In this document: positions 1 through 10,042 of the stretch, one piece after another | How the letters are laid out: the number at the start of each line of letters is the position of its first letter | Numbering within the stretch: the stretch's first letter is position 1 | Source: Wallemia ichthyophaga EXF-994 | Taxonomy: Eukaryota > Basidiomycota > Wallemiomycetes > Wallemiales > Wallemiaceae | Length of the DNA stretch: 64,000 bases | NCBI RefSeq assembly: GCF_000400465.1 | Contig: NW_008806278.1 | Location: 434,001 to 498,000, forward strand | Reading direction: 5' to 3' | Translations under genes and position numbers: made by a program | The notes under the pieces: model-generated | Told to the model about the DNA's origin: nothing | What the model saw: only the letters and a program-made list of their open reading frames with translations | Databases searched by the model: none

Positions 1-1590
1 TTCTCAGGCGCGATCCACGGCAGATGCAAAAAGGCGAGGAGATGTCTCTCGCTCCTGATCCCGCTAAGATCGACCTCATTGTTGGTGTGCTCATCGTACA
101 CACATGAAGCGTTCAGCTTGAGGTTGCGCCGCTTGACGAACGCGCGCAGATCGCGCTCGTACATGACTGACCCCGTCCACGCGAGTACCTCGAGATGGAA
201 GCTGTGGGGGTGGCACACGATAATGTCCACGCGCCGAAACGTGACCTGTGCACTGTCCGTTGTACCGTATTTGCTACTACTCGCAACTACACCAAGAAGC
301 GTACTCTGGTAATCGTGCTTATCGCTGTGCCCGTCACTGAGCGACAATTGGCGCATGAGCTTTGTGAGGAAGCCCATATCCTGCAGTCGTCTTGCCAAGT
401 TAGCTAGAAACTCGTTCATTTGCTGTAGCGTATAGCCGTGATGCGTAATCAGTATGTCAATGTCATTCGACTCACTCTTTCCTCTCCTGTATCCGCCGCA
501 GATGGCGTGCGTAGGGTGGGGAAGGAGTGTTCGAGCATTCTCCATCACCACTCCTGCTATACTACTCACTTCTGTTCTCGGTATACCCAATTCAAGATGC
601 TGGGCTAGTGTGACATCTTCCTGCGTTATGCTACCCCTCTCCACCAGCTCACCCAGGCTACTTGCACCCGTGCGGCTGAGCTCGTACGCCCTTCTCGGTC
701 CTATGCCCTGGATAGAACAAAGTGCGTTGTAAAGCTTGTGCGACGCGCTATTTTGTATTGTTTCAGCCTCACTAATCCGTCCGTAATTGAGGTATTCTTC
801 TATCTTGGCCCGAATTTTCTTCTCGCCGATGTTTTTGGTGTGTACAGTGTCATTGCTGTCATACGACAACTGCAGCCGTATGTCATCCTTGCTTCGGATG
901 CGATGGGGGAATGCTATGTGTGGGTTAGATGTAAAACCACATAAATTCAAACTCAAACTCAAACTCAAACTCACATTTGACCATAGCCGCTGCTCTCGAG
1001 TAAGCCAATGCATTCCAGCGCTCATCCCTCGCTACACGGTCCTGCTTGAGGATGCGCAGAGCGTGCACGAGATGCTCATTGGGGGAATTGAGCGGATGGA
1101 TGCGGAAGCAGGCGTTCTTCGATTGTGGATTGGGTGGTAGGTCGTCTGAGCCGTCTTCCGAGTTATTGGGGTTGTAATCGTCCAATACGTAGAGCGCTAT
1201 CGGGAGTATTCTGCCCGCTGCAGCAGAATCCCTCAGCCAATGATGGCAGACTGATGGGTGTGCGTGCTGTTGCTTGTGCTTGTTTGGAAGACACTCCGAT
1301 TTGACAATAACGTCATTCACATCGATATCTGAGTGCGTGATAAGCAGTCCTAAGGAAGTTGCTAGTTGATTTAATGACGGGGAATTCAAAGGAATTAAAG
1401 CGGTTTTTATGGTACTGTTGTTAATTCCACTGCCACTATGATCGCCACCACCCTCAGCCGGGGCTAAATCAGATTCTGAAAGCGTAGCCTGGCTGCTGTT
1501 ATCATCTTGATCTTGATTCTGCGCAATCTCATCGCTATCATCACACTCTTCGTCAGTGGTTGATTTATCACTTGGTGCTCTGCGTTTCAT
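1..1590 (-). CDS. POL4: Family X DNA polymerase (Pol IV/lambda/mu-like), 3' end beyond the left edge
   Basis: This gene probably encodes a gap-filling polymerase for base excision repair or non-homologous end joining in the nucleus. Exon 1 (1590-975) starts with an acidic, disordered stretch. A BRCT-like segment with a conserved Trp (HHWL) follows at about residues 60-150. A 61-nt intron (974-914) begins with GTGAGT and ends in TAG. Exon 2 (913 to the left edge) carries the helix-hairpin-helix motif SIQGIGPRRA and the palm motif GGYRRGK followed by DIDILI, whose aspartates bind the catalytic metals. That order is diagnostic of family X. The remainder of the palm runs off the window. The intron begins with four GAGTTT repeats. 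The 1590 ATG is the first in frame after stops. Lambda, mu and yeast Pol4 types cannot be separated without the C terminus. Confidence 0.88.
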
Positions 1591-1632
1591 AGGTGTGCTA
1601 GGTGCGAGTGTACAAACAAAACCGAAATGAAA

Positions 1633-2574
1633 TCAACAAACACGCGTTATATTTGAAGAGTACTGCCTAAGAACCACGCCAGCGTTCCGAAACAGTTCTA
1701 GCGTCTTCTGATCGACGCGATAACCGTGATTGTAAACGACTTGGCTGATACCAGTCTGAACAATTTTAACCGCACAGCCCAAACACGGACAAGTGTTGCA
1801 GTACAGCACTGCACACTCTCCGATCCTTCCCCTCCCCGCTTCCAGAAGGGCATTTTCCTCGGCATGCAAACACAAGCATTCTGCGAAACCCATTTCCACA
1901 CCACTGTTACACCGCTTACAGCCGCCATCTGCACAATTGAGCAAACCTTTCGGTGTGCCGTTGTAGCCAGTGGACACGACGCGTTTATCTTGAGTCAGTA
2001 CAGCTCCGACGCGTCTTTTCATGCAATTGGACCGCTGGCTGGCCAGATCAGCTAGTTCCATAAAGTATGTATCCCAACTTGGGCGTATGCGCTGCTCGTC
2101 TACTATGTTAGCCTCGCGCAGCACATCCACAAAGGCATCCTCCGTCTCATGTCCGTTGTAGATGTTGAGCTGCGCGCGTGACAAGGTATCCCTCTGGGCT
2201 CTGTACGCTCCATCGAACCAGCGAAGAAAGGCAGCGAGATCAAGCGCGGGTGTGGAAGGAGGGAGTTGTTGAGTGAGTGATTTCTTGATATTCTCTATAC
2301 TCGATTCGAGCGCTACGAGAAGAGTGAAAGGGCGACGGAGGAAAGTGTCGACATCGCTACAAGTGCAGCTATGCAGACTTGTGGTTACCAAGTTGGACTG
2401 CCAGTGCTGCGTCGCGTATTCGATCATCTGCGTATGCGTATCGAACCTCTGACCACCCCGCTCCTTGGGCACCTGCGATTCAAGCTCAAGTTGAGTAAAA
2501 TTGTGCTCCCGACTCAAGTACTGCAGCGTCCATTGCACTGTGTTCTTGTCAAGACTGACTAGCGCGATGAACAT
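1633..2574 (-). CDS. DCD1: Deoxycytidylate (dCMP) deaminase
   Basis: The enzyme deaminates dCMP to dUMP, supplying thymidylate synthase with substrate. The 313-residue, intron-free protein has the C-terminal zinc deaminase domain at about residues 165-305. HAEE at 237-240 gives the zinc-binding His and the catalytic Glu, and PC-x2-C at 263-267 gives the two zinc Cys. An extra Cys/Asp-rich insertion (CADGGCKRC) lies before the HAEE box. The N-terminal 160 residues are the kinase-fold-like extension seen in fungal Dcd1 proteins, here without an obvious P-loop. Length matches yeast Dcd1 (about 312). It lies only about 40 bp downstream of the polymerase gene on the same strand, and 168 bp from the divergent oxidoreductase gene. 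Confidence 0.95.
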   Translation of the reverse strand: MFIALVSLDKNTVQWTLQYLSREHNFTQLELESQVPKERGGQRFDTHTQMIEYATQHWQSNLVTTSLHSCTCSDVDTFLRRPFTLLVALESSIENIKKSLTQQLPPSTPALDLAAFLRWFDGAYRAQRDTLSRAQLNIYNGHETEDAFVDVLREANIVDEQRIRPSWDTYFMELADLASQRSNCMKRRVGAVLTQDKRVVSTGYNGTPKGLLNCADGGCKRCNSGVEMGFAECLCLHAEENALLEAGRGRIGECAVLYCNTCPCLGCAVKIVQTGISQVVYNHGYRVDQKTLELFRNAGVVLRQYSSNITRVC

Positions 2575-2742
2575 GTGTTGGGAAGAAAGGAGAGGTGTTT
2601 TAGATGGTTAATTAATCAATTTGCTTTGAGTAAGATTCGAACGCACAACTCTTCACTCACACAAATTTACACCCCTCTCACACTACCCCCGCTTATCACC
2701 CAAGCAACTCCACCGGATCAATCTTCCGATTAAACCATCATC

Positions 2743-3966
2743 ATGAACGACGCGCCAGAATTTGATATTATAATAATCGGCGCGACGGGATACACAGCCC
2801 AGCTAGCAATAAAACACCTCACAACTCACCACAAACAATTAAAGCTCGGGTTGGGTGCGAGATCACTGACGAAGCTCGATGACATGAAGCATAAACTGGA
2901 TGTACCTTCACACGTACAATCAATATCCATTCCAGACCTATCAGTCTACTCAATTGAGCTTGAGAATATCGTAAAGAGGTCTAAAGTCGTCTTATCAATG
3001 GCTGGTCCATACGCACTATACGGTCTCAGCGTAGCTACAGCATGCGTTAAAATGGGTGTACACTTTGTAGACATCAATGGCGAAGGTCCCAGCTATTACA
3101 TCAATCTCGTCAAGCAGCTCTCCTACAAAGCTGCGCAAACCAACTCCATTCTCATCCCTTCCACTGGTTTGGACAGCCTTCCAAGCGATATGGCCGTCTA
3201 CAAATCGGTGCAAACCTTACGCGACAATGGCGTTTACGCCGACATCAACTACTCTCACAACTCTTTCGGTGGTCTCATTAAAGGGTTTAGTGGTGGTACC
3301 ATTTCTAGCCTCCTGACCATGTTCGATAAGACCTCATATGCTCATATGAAATCATTCAATGATGACGTCTGGTCACTCGCTCCAGAAGCTCCATCTGACA
3401 GAGCCAGTGTGCAAAACGGCGAGAAGCTGATATACTATGACAACACTGTGCAGAAATGGGGTACTCCTTGGTTGCTAGGTCCTCATAATGTCAGAGTTGT
3501 TTACAGATCTGCTGCCTTACTACCCCAATTGTACAGCAAGACTTTCAAGTACACAGAGACACTGTCAAGTACCTCCTTCCTACAAGCCCTCATTCGTGGT
3601 GTCTTAATGGCTATCGGTGGCTTCCTCTTTGCTGCTTTCCCTTGGTTCAGATGGGCTCTATCAAAAGTTGCTCCAAATTCTGGTTCCGGTCCCACACCTG
3701 AACAAGACGCTGCTTGCAGACTCGTTGTCAACAACACGACAAAGACAGTTGATGGTCACATTGCGCACACAACAGTCACTGGGAAAGGACACGCTGGGTA
3801 CAGTCTAACTGGTGTAATGTGCTCAGAAGTTGCACTCTTACTTGCAAAAAACACTACTAACAAACAAGGTGGCGTCTATACACCAGCATCAGCACTAGGC
3901 GCAAGTTTGATTGAAGAATTGGAGAAATACGGAGAATTTAAATTCACAACCAAAGTCATTAACTAA
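2743..3966 (+). CDS. Saccharopine dehydrogenase-like oxidoreductase
   Basis: The 407-residue, intron-free protein opens with a Rossmann dinucleotide-binding motif (IIIIGATGYTAQLA, about residues 10-23). It then follows the saccharopine-dehydrogenase-like (SCCPDH) pattern, including VVLSMAGPYALYG near residue 90 and a conserved serine/glycine-rich loop (GGLIKGFSGGT). A hydrophobic stretch near residues 285-305 could anchor it to a membrane or lipid droplet, as in animal SCCPDH. The substrate is unknown. It is not the lysine-pathway saccharopine dehydrogenase, because the lysine-binding half is absent. The family is also related to mycobacterial trans-acting enoyl reductases. The start is the first ATG after a pyrimidine-rich leader. 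Confidence 0.85.
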   Translation: MNDAPEFDIIIIGATGYTAQLAIKHLTTHHKQLKLGLGARSLTKLDDMKHKLDVPSHVQSISIPDLSVYSIELENIVKRSKVVLSMAGPYALYGLSVATACVKMGVHFVDINGEGPSYYINLVKQLSYKAAQTNSILIPSTGLDSLPSDMAVYKSVQTLRDNGVYADINYSHNSFGGLIKGFSGGTISSLLTMFDKTSYAHMKSFNDDVWSLAPEAPSDRASVQNGEKLIYYDNTVQKWGTPWLLGPHNVRVVYRSAALLPQLYSKTFKYTETLSSTSFLQALIRGVLMAIGGFLFAAFPWFRWALSKVAPNSGSGPTPEQDAACRLVVNNTTKTVDGHIAHTTVTGKGHAGYSLTGVMCSEVALLLAKNTTNKQGGVYTPASALGASLIEELEKYGEFKFTTKVIN

Positions 3967-4002
3967 GATATAACGATAATACATTTTATACATATTTTTC
4001 AC

Positions 4003-5081
4003 TCAAGACCAATCGAAACCTTGTGCAGTGTTCACAGCCCAATCATCGAGTGCTTGAACACCACTCGCACCAGCGCCGCCAGTAGTATTGTCCATACCTT
4101 CAACAAGATTACCACTGTTCATATCGCCTTGCTGATCAGCTGGGTGATCAAGCGCGAGGACAATAGCAGCCAGTTTGTTCTGCAACTCTGCAAAAGCTGA
4201 GAGGAGCATATCTTTAGGTTGAAGAGCACCAGTACCTTCAACATCAAAGTAAAAGTTTCTAGGTTCAGAGTCATTTGATTGAGCAGGATGATTAACATCG
4301 TTAGAGTCTTCAGGTGGAGTTTCCTCTGTTGCATTAGAGGATAGTGGCCACTCTGATCTCTCATCTTGCTCATACCAATAACTAGTATGCTTGAATTTGT
4401 TATAAGGATCGTACTCAAAACCAACAGCCGAAGTGGGACCCCATTTTGCGTGTTCCTTATTAATACCCTTCTTAGCCAAACAAGTAATTCTCAATTCCTG
4501 ACCTTGTCGGAGTTTGCAAATGGTGATTGGATGTACATCTTCCAAGTGATAATTGATTGGCAAACCAAAATCGCTTGAAAGGCCAATAGGCGGATCAATA
4601 GCGTTTCCAGAAGTATCTAGAGCTTCTTGTGATATAACTTGAAGGTGATTTGAAGTAACGAGGATAGTTTCTGGTGTTGTACACTTGATATTAAGACCAA
4701 GCACTACAGAGCACTTTGGACAGCTATCCATACATACGCAATCACGATTGTAATTGATCAGCTTGTCACATGCTGTTGAAATAAGCGGAACCATTCCCAG
4801 TCGATGGGAAATGAATTCATCCACCAAAACTGAGCTGTTCTCTTCAATTTTTACAGAATCTATGGCCATAGTTCTGTTTGTTGGTATTAGTTGTATTGGA
4901 TGTTACACTCACTTCCCCCACTCACGGTAAATCAGCTATCAATATCCTTCGCAACGCATTCGCTAGTCTGTAGCCTTGTGAGCATCCTTAACATCACTAC
5001 AGCCATCACCCACGGCAAATCAGCATTCTCCAACACAAAATTTATCCTCTCTGCCTCCAGACTCCGGACTCGTACACGCAT
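4003..5081 (-). CDS. RPB3: RNA polymerase II subunit RPB3
   Basis: Rpb3 is the alpha-like scaffold subunit of RNA polymerase II, pairing with Rpb11 in core assembly. Three exons give 326 residues: 5081-5014, 4967-4926 and 4873-4003. The 46-nt and 52-nt introns end in CTACAG and AAACAG. The spliced N terminus restores the family core LANALRRILIADLPTMAID. A zinc loop follows at C82, C84, C88 and C91 (C-x-C-x3-C-x2-C). The stretches HRLGMVPLI, KKGINKEHAKWGP and WYEQD are RPB3 signatures that separate it from the Pol I/III subunit AC40. The C-terminal tail is acidic and Asn/Ser-rich. The ATG at 5081 leaves a very short leader before the first conserved residues, so an upstream mini-exon cannot be excluded. 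Confidence 0.93.
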
Positions 5082-5141
5082 CGTGATGGTTGAACTGGTT
5101 GAACGAAAGCAACAACATTTTAATAATTATATTTATCACAG

Positions 5142-6036
5142 CTACCTCAGAGCATAAACGCGTACTGGGTACAGTTCCTGCTTTTTTTAGTCGTGGCTTT
5201 GAACCGAGAAGACAGTGACTCACCTTTGGAAAACCAAGCTGTACTTCCTGATAGACGATGGACATACCAGCCTTATCGAATATATCCAAATAAGCCTGGT
5301 GTGATCTGAAAGGGCGTTAGAATAGCGTTTCAAGCACACCAACACCCCGCCCACCTAGTTATCGATGAATCTTCATCATCAAACAGCGTATAATCGCTAT
5401 CTGAGCAGATGTTTTCTTTAACCACAACCAATCCATCTTGACCAAAGTATTTGTCATTCGATTCGTATCTCCTAAGCGCCTTCTTGGCTTTGTTTAGGTA
5501 TGTAACCAATTCTTCATCACTCAGGTGAGGGATACACCACTGTGACCAAATTAGATCGTAGACTCCTTCTGGCTGCCACGACTGTAATCCTATTTCCTTC
5601 ACTACCCACGTAGACCCTTCTTTCACCTTGTCATGCACGCTGAGACGCTCTCTGGCGACATCTGTGAACTTTTTCGTCGGTTCTACCAGCTCGACGTGGT
5701 TGGAGTAGTAAAGTAAAACATCAGTGCTCACTCTACCGACGCCTGCACCAGCTTCGAGAGCGCGTGTGTGCTTAATGTGTTGTGCATCACCACCATTCGG
5801 ACTCATTATGCTCTTAGTCTGTGAGAGTCGTGGGAGTAGCTTTAGAATCATCATACGCGAACTCTGGGCATCTACACGTGGTAATGTACCCAATCCTGTT
5901 GATTCTGTAAGCTGGCTCTACCCTTGAGATATTACATCAACTCAAACTCACCGAATCCCCCCAGTACTCCATTATAAGTCGCCTCTGTAGCGTTCCAGTA
6001 CTCGACGCCCTTTGTAAAGTTTGGTATTCTGCTCAT
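5142..6036 (-). CDS. TAE1: Alpha-N-terminal protein methyltransferase (NTMT1/Tae1 type)
   Basis: The enzyme methylates the alpha-amino group of proteins with an exposed N-terminal X-Pro-Lys, such as ribosomal proteins. Four exons (6036-5952, 5895-5355, 5305-5224 and 5177-5142) give 247 residues; introns are 56, 49 and 46 nt. Early residues show EYWNATEATYNGVLGGFG, the family's N-terminal signature. The SAM-binding motif is ALEAGAGVGRVS, followed by LVEP. DLIWSQWCIPHLSDEEL matches the substrate-side motif, and the last exon ends PVRVYALR. The final two exons are short and would be missed by open-reading-frame calling alone. The stop lies about 60 bp from the RPB3 start codon on the same strand. 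Confidence 0.9.
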
Positions 6037-6161
6037 ATGATAAGGTTGAACGAAGCGAGAAGACAGTGACAACATTGGCAAATACCTTTTTAAAGCGGGG
6101 AATACTAATCTATATAAGATAAATTACAATTGTTTGGAGGTAATCACTCTAATACCTCCAT

Positions 6162-7319
6162 TCAAACCAATCTACTGGTGTTTTTGGCTATTTTCATGTC
6201 TCTATCAAGTGCACTTGCGTGCTCCTCTTCAATCCTACCCATCATAGACTCATACAAAGCCCACATGAGTCCATGCGCGAGTGTTGACCTCGACGCACTC
6301 ACTCCCAATCCTCTATACAGCTTACCTATTCCAATAAGCAGCGGTCTGGGTGGTAGATCCGGATTAGATCCTCTGACAAGATGTACGAGAATCTCTTTTG
6401 GCGACTTAGGTGGCAGTTCAGACAGCATTCGCTGCTGCACTACAATTTTAACCACGTCAACGGGATAAACGAGCAGCCAGCTCGATATGCCCGCTGTAGC
6501 ACCGCCCAAGAATGCAGCGACTTGTGGAGGCAATTTGTTGAGGTTGTGGTTTGGATTACTACGTGTAAGCCATTTCAAGCTGTCGTAGATGGAAAAGTAG
6601 AGACCAGTGCCGAAGCTATCGCGCATCATATGCAACCTTAATCCGGTGTAGAGACCAGTGATAGCGCCACGATGCTTCTTTATTATATCCCTACCAGATC
6701 CGATAGTGCCGAGGTCTCTATAAACCAAACCTCGACTGGAAGCGATTTGAAATTCGAGTTGGCGATTGATTTTGATCAGTTCAAACGGCGCGGATGCTAA
6801 GGAAATAATGAAACCAGCGGGAAGACCTGATAAAAGGCCAGAGAGAGCAGTAAAGGGGAGGTCTATAGGTTTAACGGACGTGTTCTTAGCCAACAAGTCC
6901 CTTGATTTGGTGTAAATGGAGAATGAAGTGGCTCTGACGGCGGAAATGGACCATAGCGGGATCCAAACACCGCGGAAAAAGCCACGGAAGCCTTCCTGGC
7001 TGATGGAAAATTAGATTGATGATTTATGCTCGCCACAGACATACCTCCAAACCTTATGTGCGCAACTGGAAATGGACTTGATAGATCTGTCAGTTTGCAA
7101 GCGACTCTTAATGCTGTCTAGCTGAAGAGTGAGTCTGAGCACGTGCTTCTGTGTATCCCAGTCATGAACCCACTGGATATCCAGCCAGCGTTGAAATCAG
7201 ACTCGCAGAAGTCGCGCAAATCACCGTCCTATTATCTTTAAAGGGATGTTTAGAAAATGACTATTAAATAATAAGCCTGCCCTACTAAAAACAAAATCAT
7301 TTTCACCATCAATTCCCAT
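6162..7319 (-). CDS. Mitochondrial carrier family (SLC25) transporter
   Basis: This is an inner-membrane solute carrier of about 329 residues. Four exons are proposed: 7319-7307, 7235-7174, 7121-7045 and 6999-6162. Carrier signatures appear in each third: GYPLDSIKSRLQ in the first, APFELIKINRQ in the second and YPVDVVKIVVQQR in the third, with the glycine-rich matrix-helix motifs between them. The PLDSIKSRLQ form resembles fungal carnitine/amino-acid-type carriers, but I cannot assign a substrate. Exons 2-4 are secure. The 13-nt first exon, joined by a 71-nt intron with a CTAAAC branch site, is inferred because exon 2 has no ATG of its own in frame. If correct, its ATG lies only 24 bp from the divergent gene at 7344. 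Confidence 0.85.
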
Positions 7320-7343
7320 CAAGCTGAGTGTTTTGTGTAAACC

Positions 7344-8099
7344 ATGTTGGGTAGGGTAAGGGCTAGTAATTTAAAAGCAAGTACTAGTAATTTAATAGCG
7401 AGTGCTTCATTTAGAAGTTTGGGCTGTAGGTTCCACTCCCATCAATCAAATCACTCCATTCACTCGGAGGAAATCCTCCTCATTCAGCGACCCGCTCGTT
7501 TCTCTCCAAAAATTATCTGGGCCTGCGTTGGTACGCTCACTTTATACGCTGTTGTATGCGCCGAAGCTTGTTATAATTTTGAGTCTTTTGAATCGAAGAG
7601 TGAAAATTTACAAGACACACACGACAAAGATGATAAATTGGAGGAACCAGACACTCCCACACCACCTTGGAAACGCTTACTAGCTGGAACTGCTGTCTGT
7701 TTTATCGGTTTAGGGGCAGCTAGTCTACTTCTCTTCAACTCATCGCGTGAAGTGATACGGTTATCGCATCTCCCCAAAACAGATCAATTAAGGCTACACA
7801 CTTCACTCAATCTTCCTATCTCATTTGGTAGAGGCAAGAAGTATGCAAAGCTTGGCAAGGGTGTCCTTGTCGATGCGCAATCCGTGTCTCTACGTGAACC
7901 TAAGCAGTCTGGTCAGCACAGAACACTCTCAGCTGTACCTTTATCGACAAATCCTCCAAGACTGCCCTTCAACATCGACAGACGCTTTCCTTGGCGCGTA
8001 AACGTCGTCCCTCCTCAGAAACAAGAGGGTTTCTATATGGACAACAAAGCCTTTGTGGACGTGTTCAAGAAGCAATGGTTGAATATGATCGGAAGATAG
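7344..8099 (+). CDS. Predicted mitochondrial two-TM membrane protein
   Basis: The 251-residue, intron-free protein has an Arg/Ser-rich, acid-poor N terminus (about residues 1-35) typical of a mitochondrial presequence. A first hydrophobic segment lies at about residues 55-75 (IIWACVGTLTLYAVVCAEA) and a second at about 110-130 (AGTAVCFIGLGAASLLLF), separated by an acidic Asp/Glu/Lys/Pro loop. The C-terminal 120 residues are soluble and basic. The arrangement resembles TMEM223/TMEM186-type mitochondrial assembly proteins, but I see no diagnostic motif, so function is left open. It is divergent from the mitochondrial carrier gene, which fits shared regulation of two mitochondrial genes. Confidence 0.7.
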   Translation: MLGRVRASNLKASTSNLIASASFRSLGCRFHSHQSNHSIHSEEILLIQRPARFSPKIIWACVGTLTLYAVVCAEACYNFESFESKSENLQDTHDKDDKLEEPDTPTPPWKRLLAGTAVCFIGLGAASLLLFNSSREVIRLSHLPKTDQLRLHTSLNLPISFGRGKKYAKLGKGVLVDAQSVSLREPKQSGQHRTLSAVPLSTNPPRLPFNIDRRFPWRVNVVPPQKQEGFYMDNKAFVDVFKKQWLNMIGR

Positions 8100-8329
8100 C
8101 CTATAATGTACAAAGTATAGAATTGTAAGTGTATCGGATAAATAGGTCATTTAGTCGTCAATGTTACAAGGTTATCGCGTCGTGTGGTCTATGAAATGGT
8201 TCCAAGTAGTGCAAAGTGGGAAATGTTCGTGAAATACTGTTCGAAAGAGGAGAAGAAAAACATGAGTAGATATTTGGAGAGGCATGAGAAGAAATCGGAC
8301 ACTAGACGCCAGAAACCATACTGAAAACA

Positions 8330-9164
8330 TCAGGAGTCATACGACATAACCTCCACGTACTCTTTAACCTCCTGCACATTCTCTTCATCCACACAGACTA
8401 CCATTGTGAATAGGCAATTCACGCGGTGGCGAGTGCCAAAGATATCCCTACCACTCAGCTCGGCCACTGCACCCACTTCTCCCTCGCCCAACTTGCCCAT
8501 CAGACGAGGATGTTCTATAACATGCTTGAACCCAACCTGGACCGCTGTCACCCACGCTGAAGTTATGTAGTTATAGACATCCTTCAATCCATCAACAGTA
8601 TAAGGAAGGGCATTGATAGTGCATTTGAGGTTGGGCGAGAAGTAAGCAGCGTATTCTTCCTTGTTTGTGTTATCGAATGCCTGGTGTGTGTTAGAAACGC
8701 AACACTCAACAACGACTCAAACTGACCATGAAAGCCGCCTTAACAAAAGAAACGAGCTGCGAATCCTTGTCATCGTTATCGTCGTGGTCATCGTGAATTT
8801 CGTCCGTCTCTTGGGCCTCCTGCTTATCCTGTCTATCCTTCTCACTGATATTCATCTTGATACGCTTCATGCTCGGTTTGAACCAGGTAGAAGGGGGTGT
8901 TTTAACGGTGGGTTGGTTATGTGCGTGAGTTATTGACTTGCGCTGTACACTCAAACTCTTGCTGCTAGTTGTGGATGTGGATGTTGTGGGGCTGCTGCTA
9001 CCATCGATGCTTGAATATGCCTGTGTCTCGGTAACATTCTCGTCATTCTCATCCCTGTGGATATCTTGAATCGTGTTTCTCAAATTATCCATGTTATTCG
9101 AATCCACTCCCAACTCCTCGTCAACTTGGCTGTCTTTCTTTTCTTTTACTGATGTCTCTGACAT
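8330..9164 (-). CDS. SnoaL/NTF2-like domain protein with long acidic N-terminal extension
   Basis: Two exons (9164-8727 and 8680-8330) joined by a 46-nt intron give 262 residues. The first 125 or so residues are disordered, rich in Ser, Thr, Asp and Glu, with a HDDHDDNDD cluster. The C-terminal 130 residues begin FVKAAFMAFDNTNKEEYAAY and continue with a helix-then-sheet pattern (VDGLKDVYNYI, GFKHVIEHPRL) that looks like the cone-shaped NTF2/SnoaL fold. No catalytic residues can be assigned. This fold occurs in enzymes, transport factors and scaffolds, so the role is unknown. The intron is well supported because it joins the helix AAFM to AFDN in frame. Confidence 0.65.
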
Positions 9165-10042
9165 CGTCGAATTTATTAACGCGGCTTCTCTGGGTTCACC
9201 GGCGCATGCAGGTTGCCAATTTGGCCGAAGAACACCCTAAAAATTTTCATTGACCTGGTTTACTGTGCGGCGTGCCAGGGGGAAGGATGGGGAGGAGATG
9301 TAAAGACATGCACTTAGCACACATTTACAAACATCGCAATTCCTCGCATGTCCACCACCACGCTCCCGAACGCACAATTCTTTCATCCGTTCAGTCGGAA
9401 GTTTTCAGCAAATTCAACATTCTTCAAAATTCAGCAAATATTCCACCCCTTCAATCTCCTTCTACTTGCTTATCTGGGCTAGTCTTCCTTTAATTCTCCC
9501 CGCCCCTTCCGCTGCTCCCGACTGTGCCATATTTCTTTCGGTTATCAAGGAACTTTTCGTCGGTTCCGCTATGTAACTAAAATAAGAAATCACATTTTCT
9601 GTCAAAAGCGAGTGTGTTATGCATTTTGCGCTGCGCTTGTCGGCTGTCGGGTTATTCCCAGTCACAGTCAGGGGAGTTGATCGACTGCCGCTTGTCAGGA
9701 GTAGACGGACAAGGCGGGAACAGGCGGAACAGGCGGGCACGCACTAAGGTACTTAAACCATAAAATAAACGTGCGTGTATTAAATAATTGGTACATTTTG
9801 ATAATCAGTGTATTTTGAAAGGAACTGAGGTGTGTGTAGGTAATATTCAGTACGTGTCTGTGTGTGTTTTGGAACAATTGTCAGCGCTTTATCAACGCCA
9901 CCGCGAAAAACAACTAGAACCAATGCTAGTCGTTGTGTTATGCCGTATATTAAAGAAATGCAGTATTAGTTTAGTCGAATTGGAATTGTAATACTAGAGT
10001 GGTTCATAATACCACCCGCAGTAAGATGCAAATTAGGTAGAA
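9165..10042. other. Intergenic stretch between the SnoaL-like gene and the G-alpha gene
   Basis: This 878-bp spacer has short open frames on both strands, none with a recognisable domain or good splice partners. It includes a GGCGG-rich direct repeat near 9712-9738 (GGCGGGAACAGGCGGAACAGGCGGG). It probably holds the promoter of the SnoaL-like gene (minus strand, left end) and the 3' UTR of the G-alpha gene (right end). No tRNA or known structured RNA was seen. Confidence 0.5.

Noticed and set aside
9462-9740. Frames in the 9.2-10 kb spacer
   Set aside because: Opposing short frames on both strands with no family resemblance.
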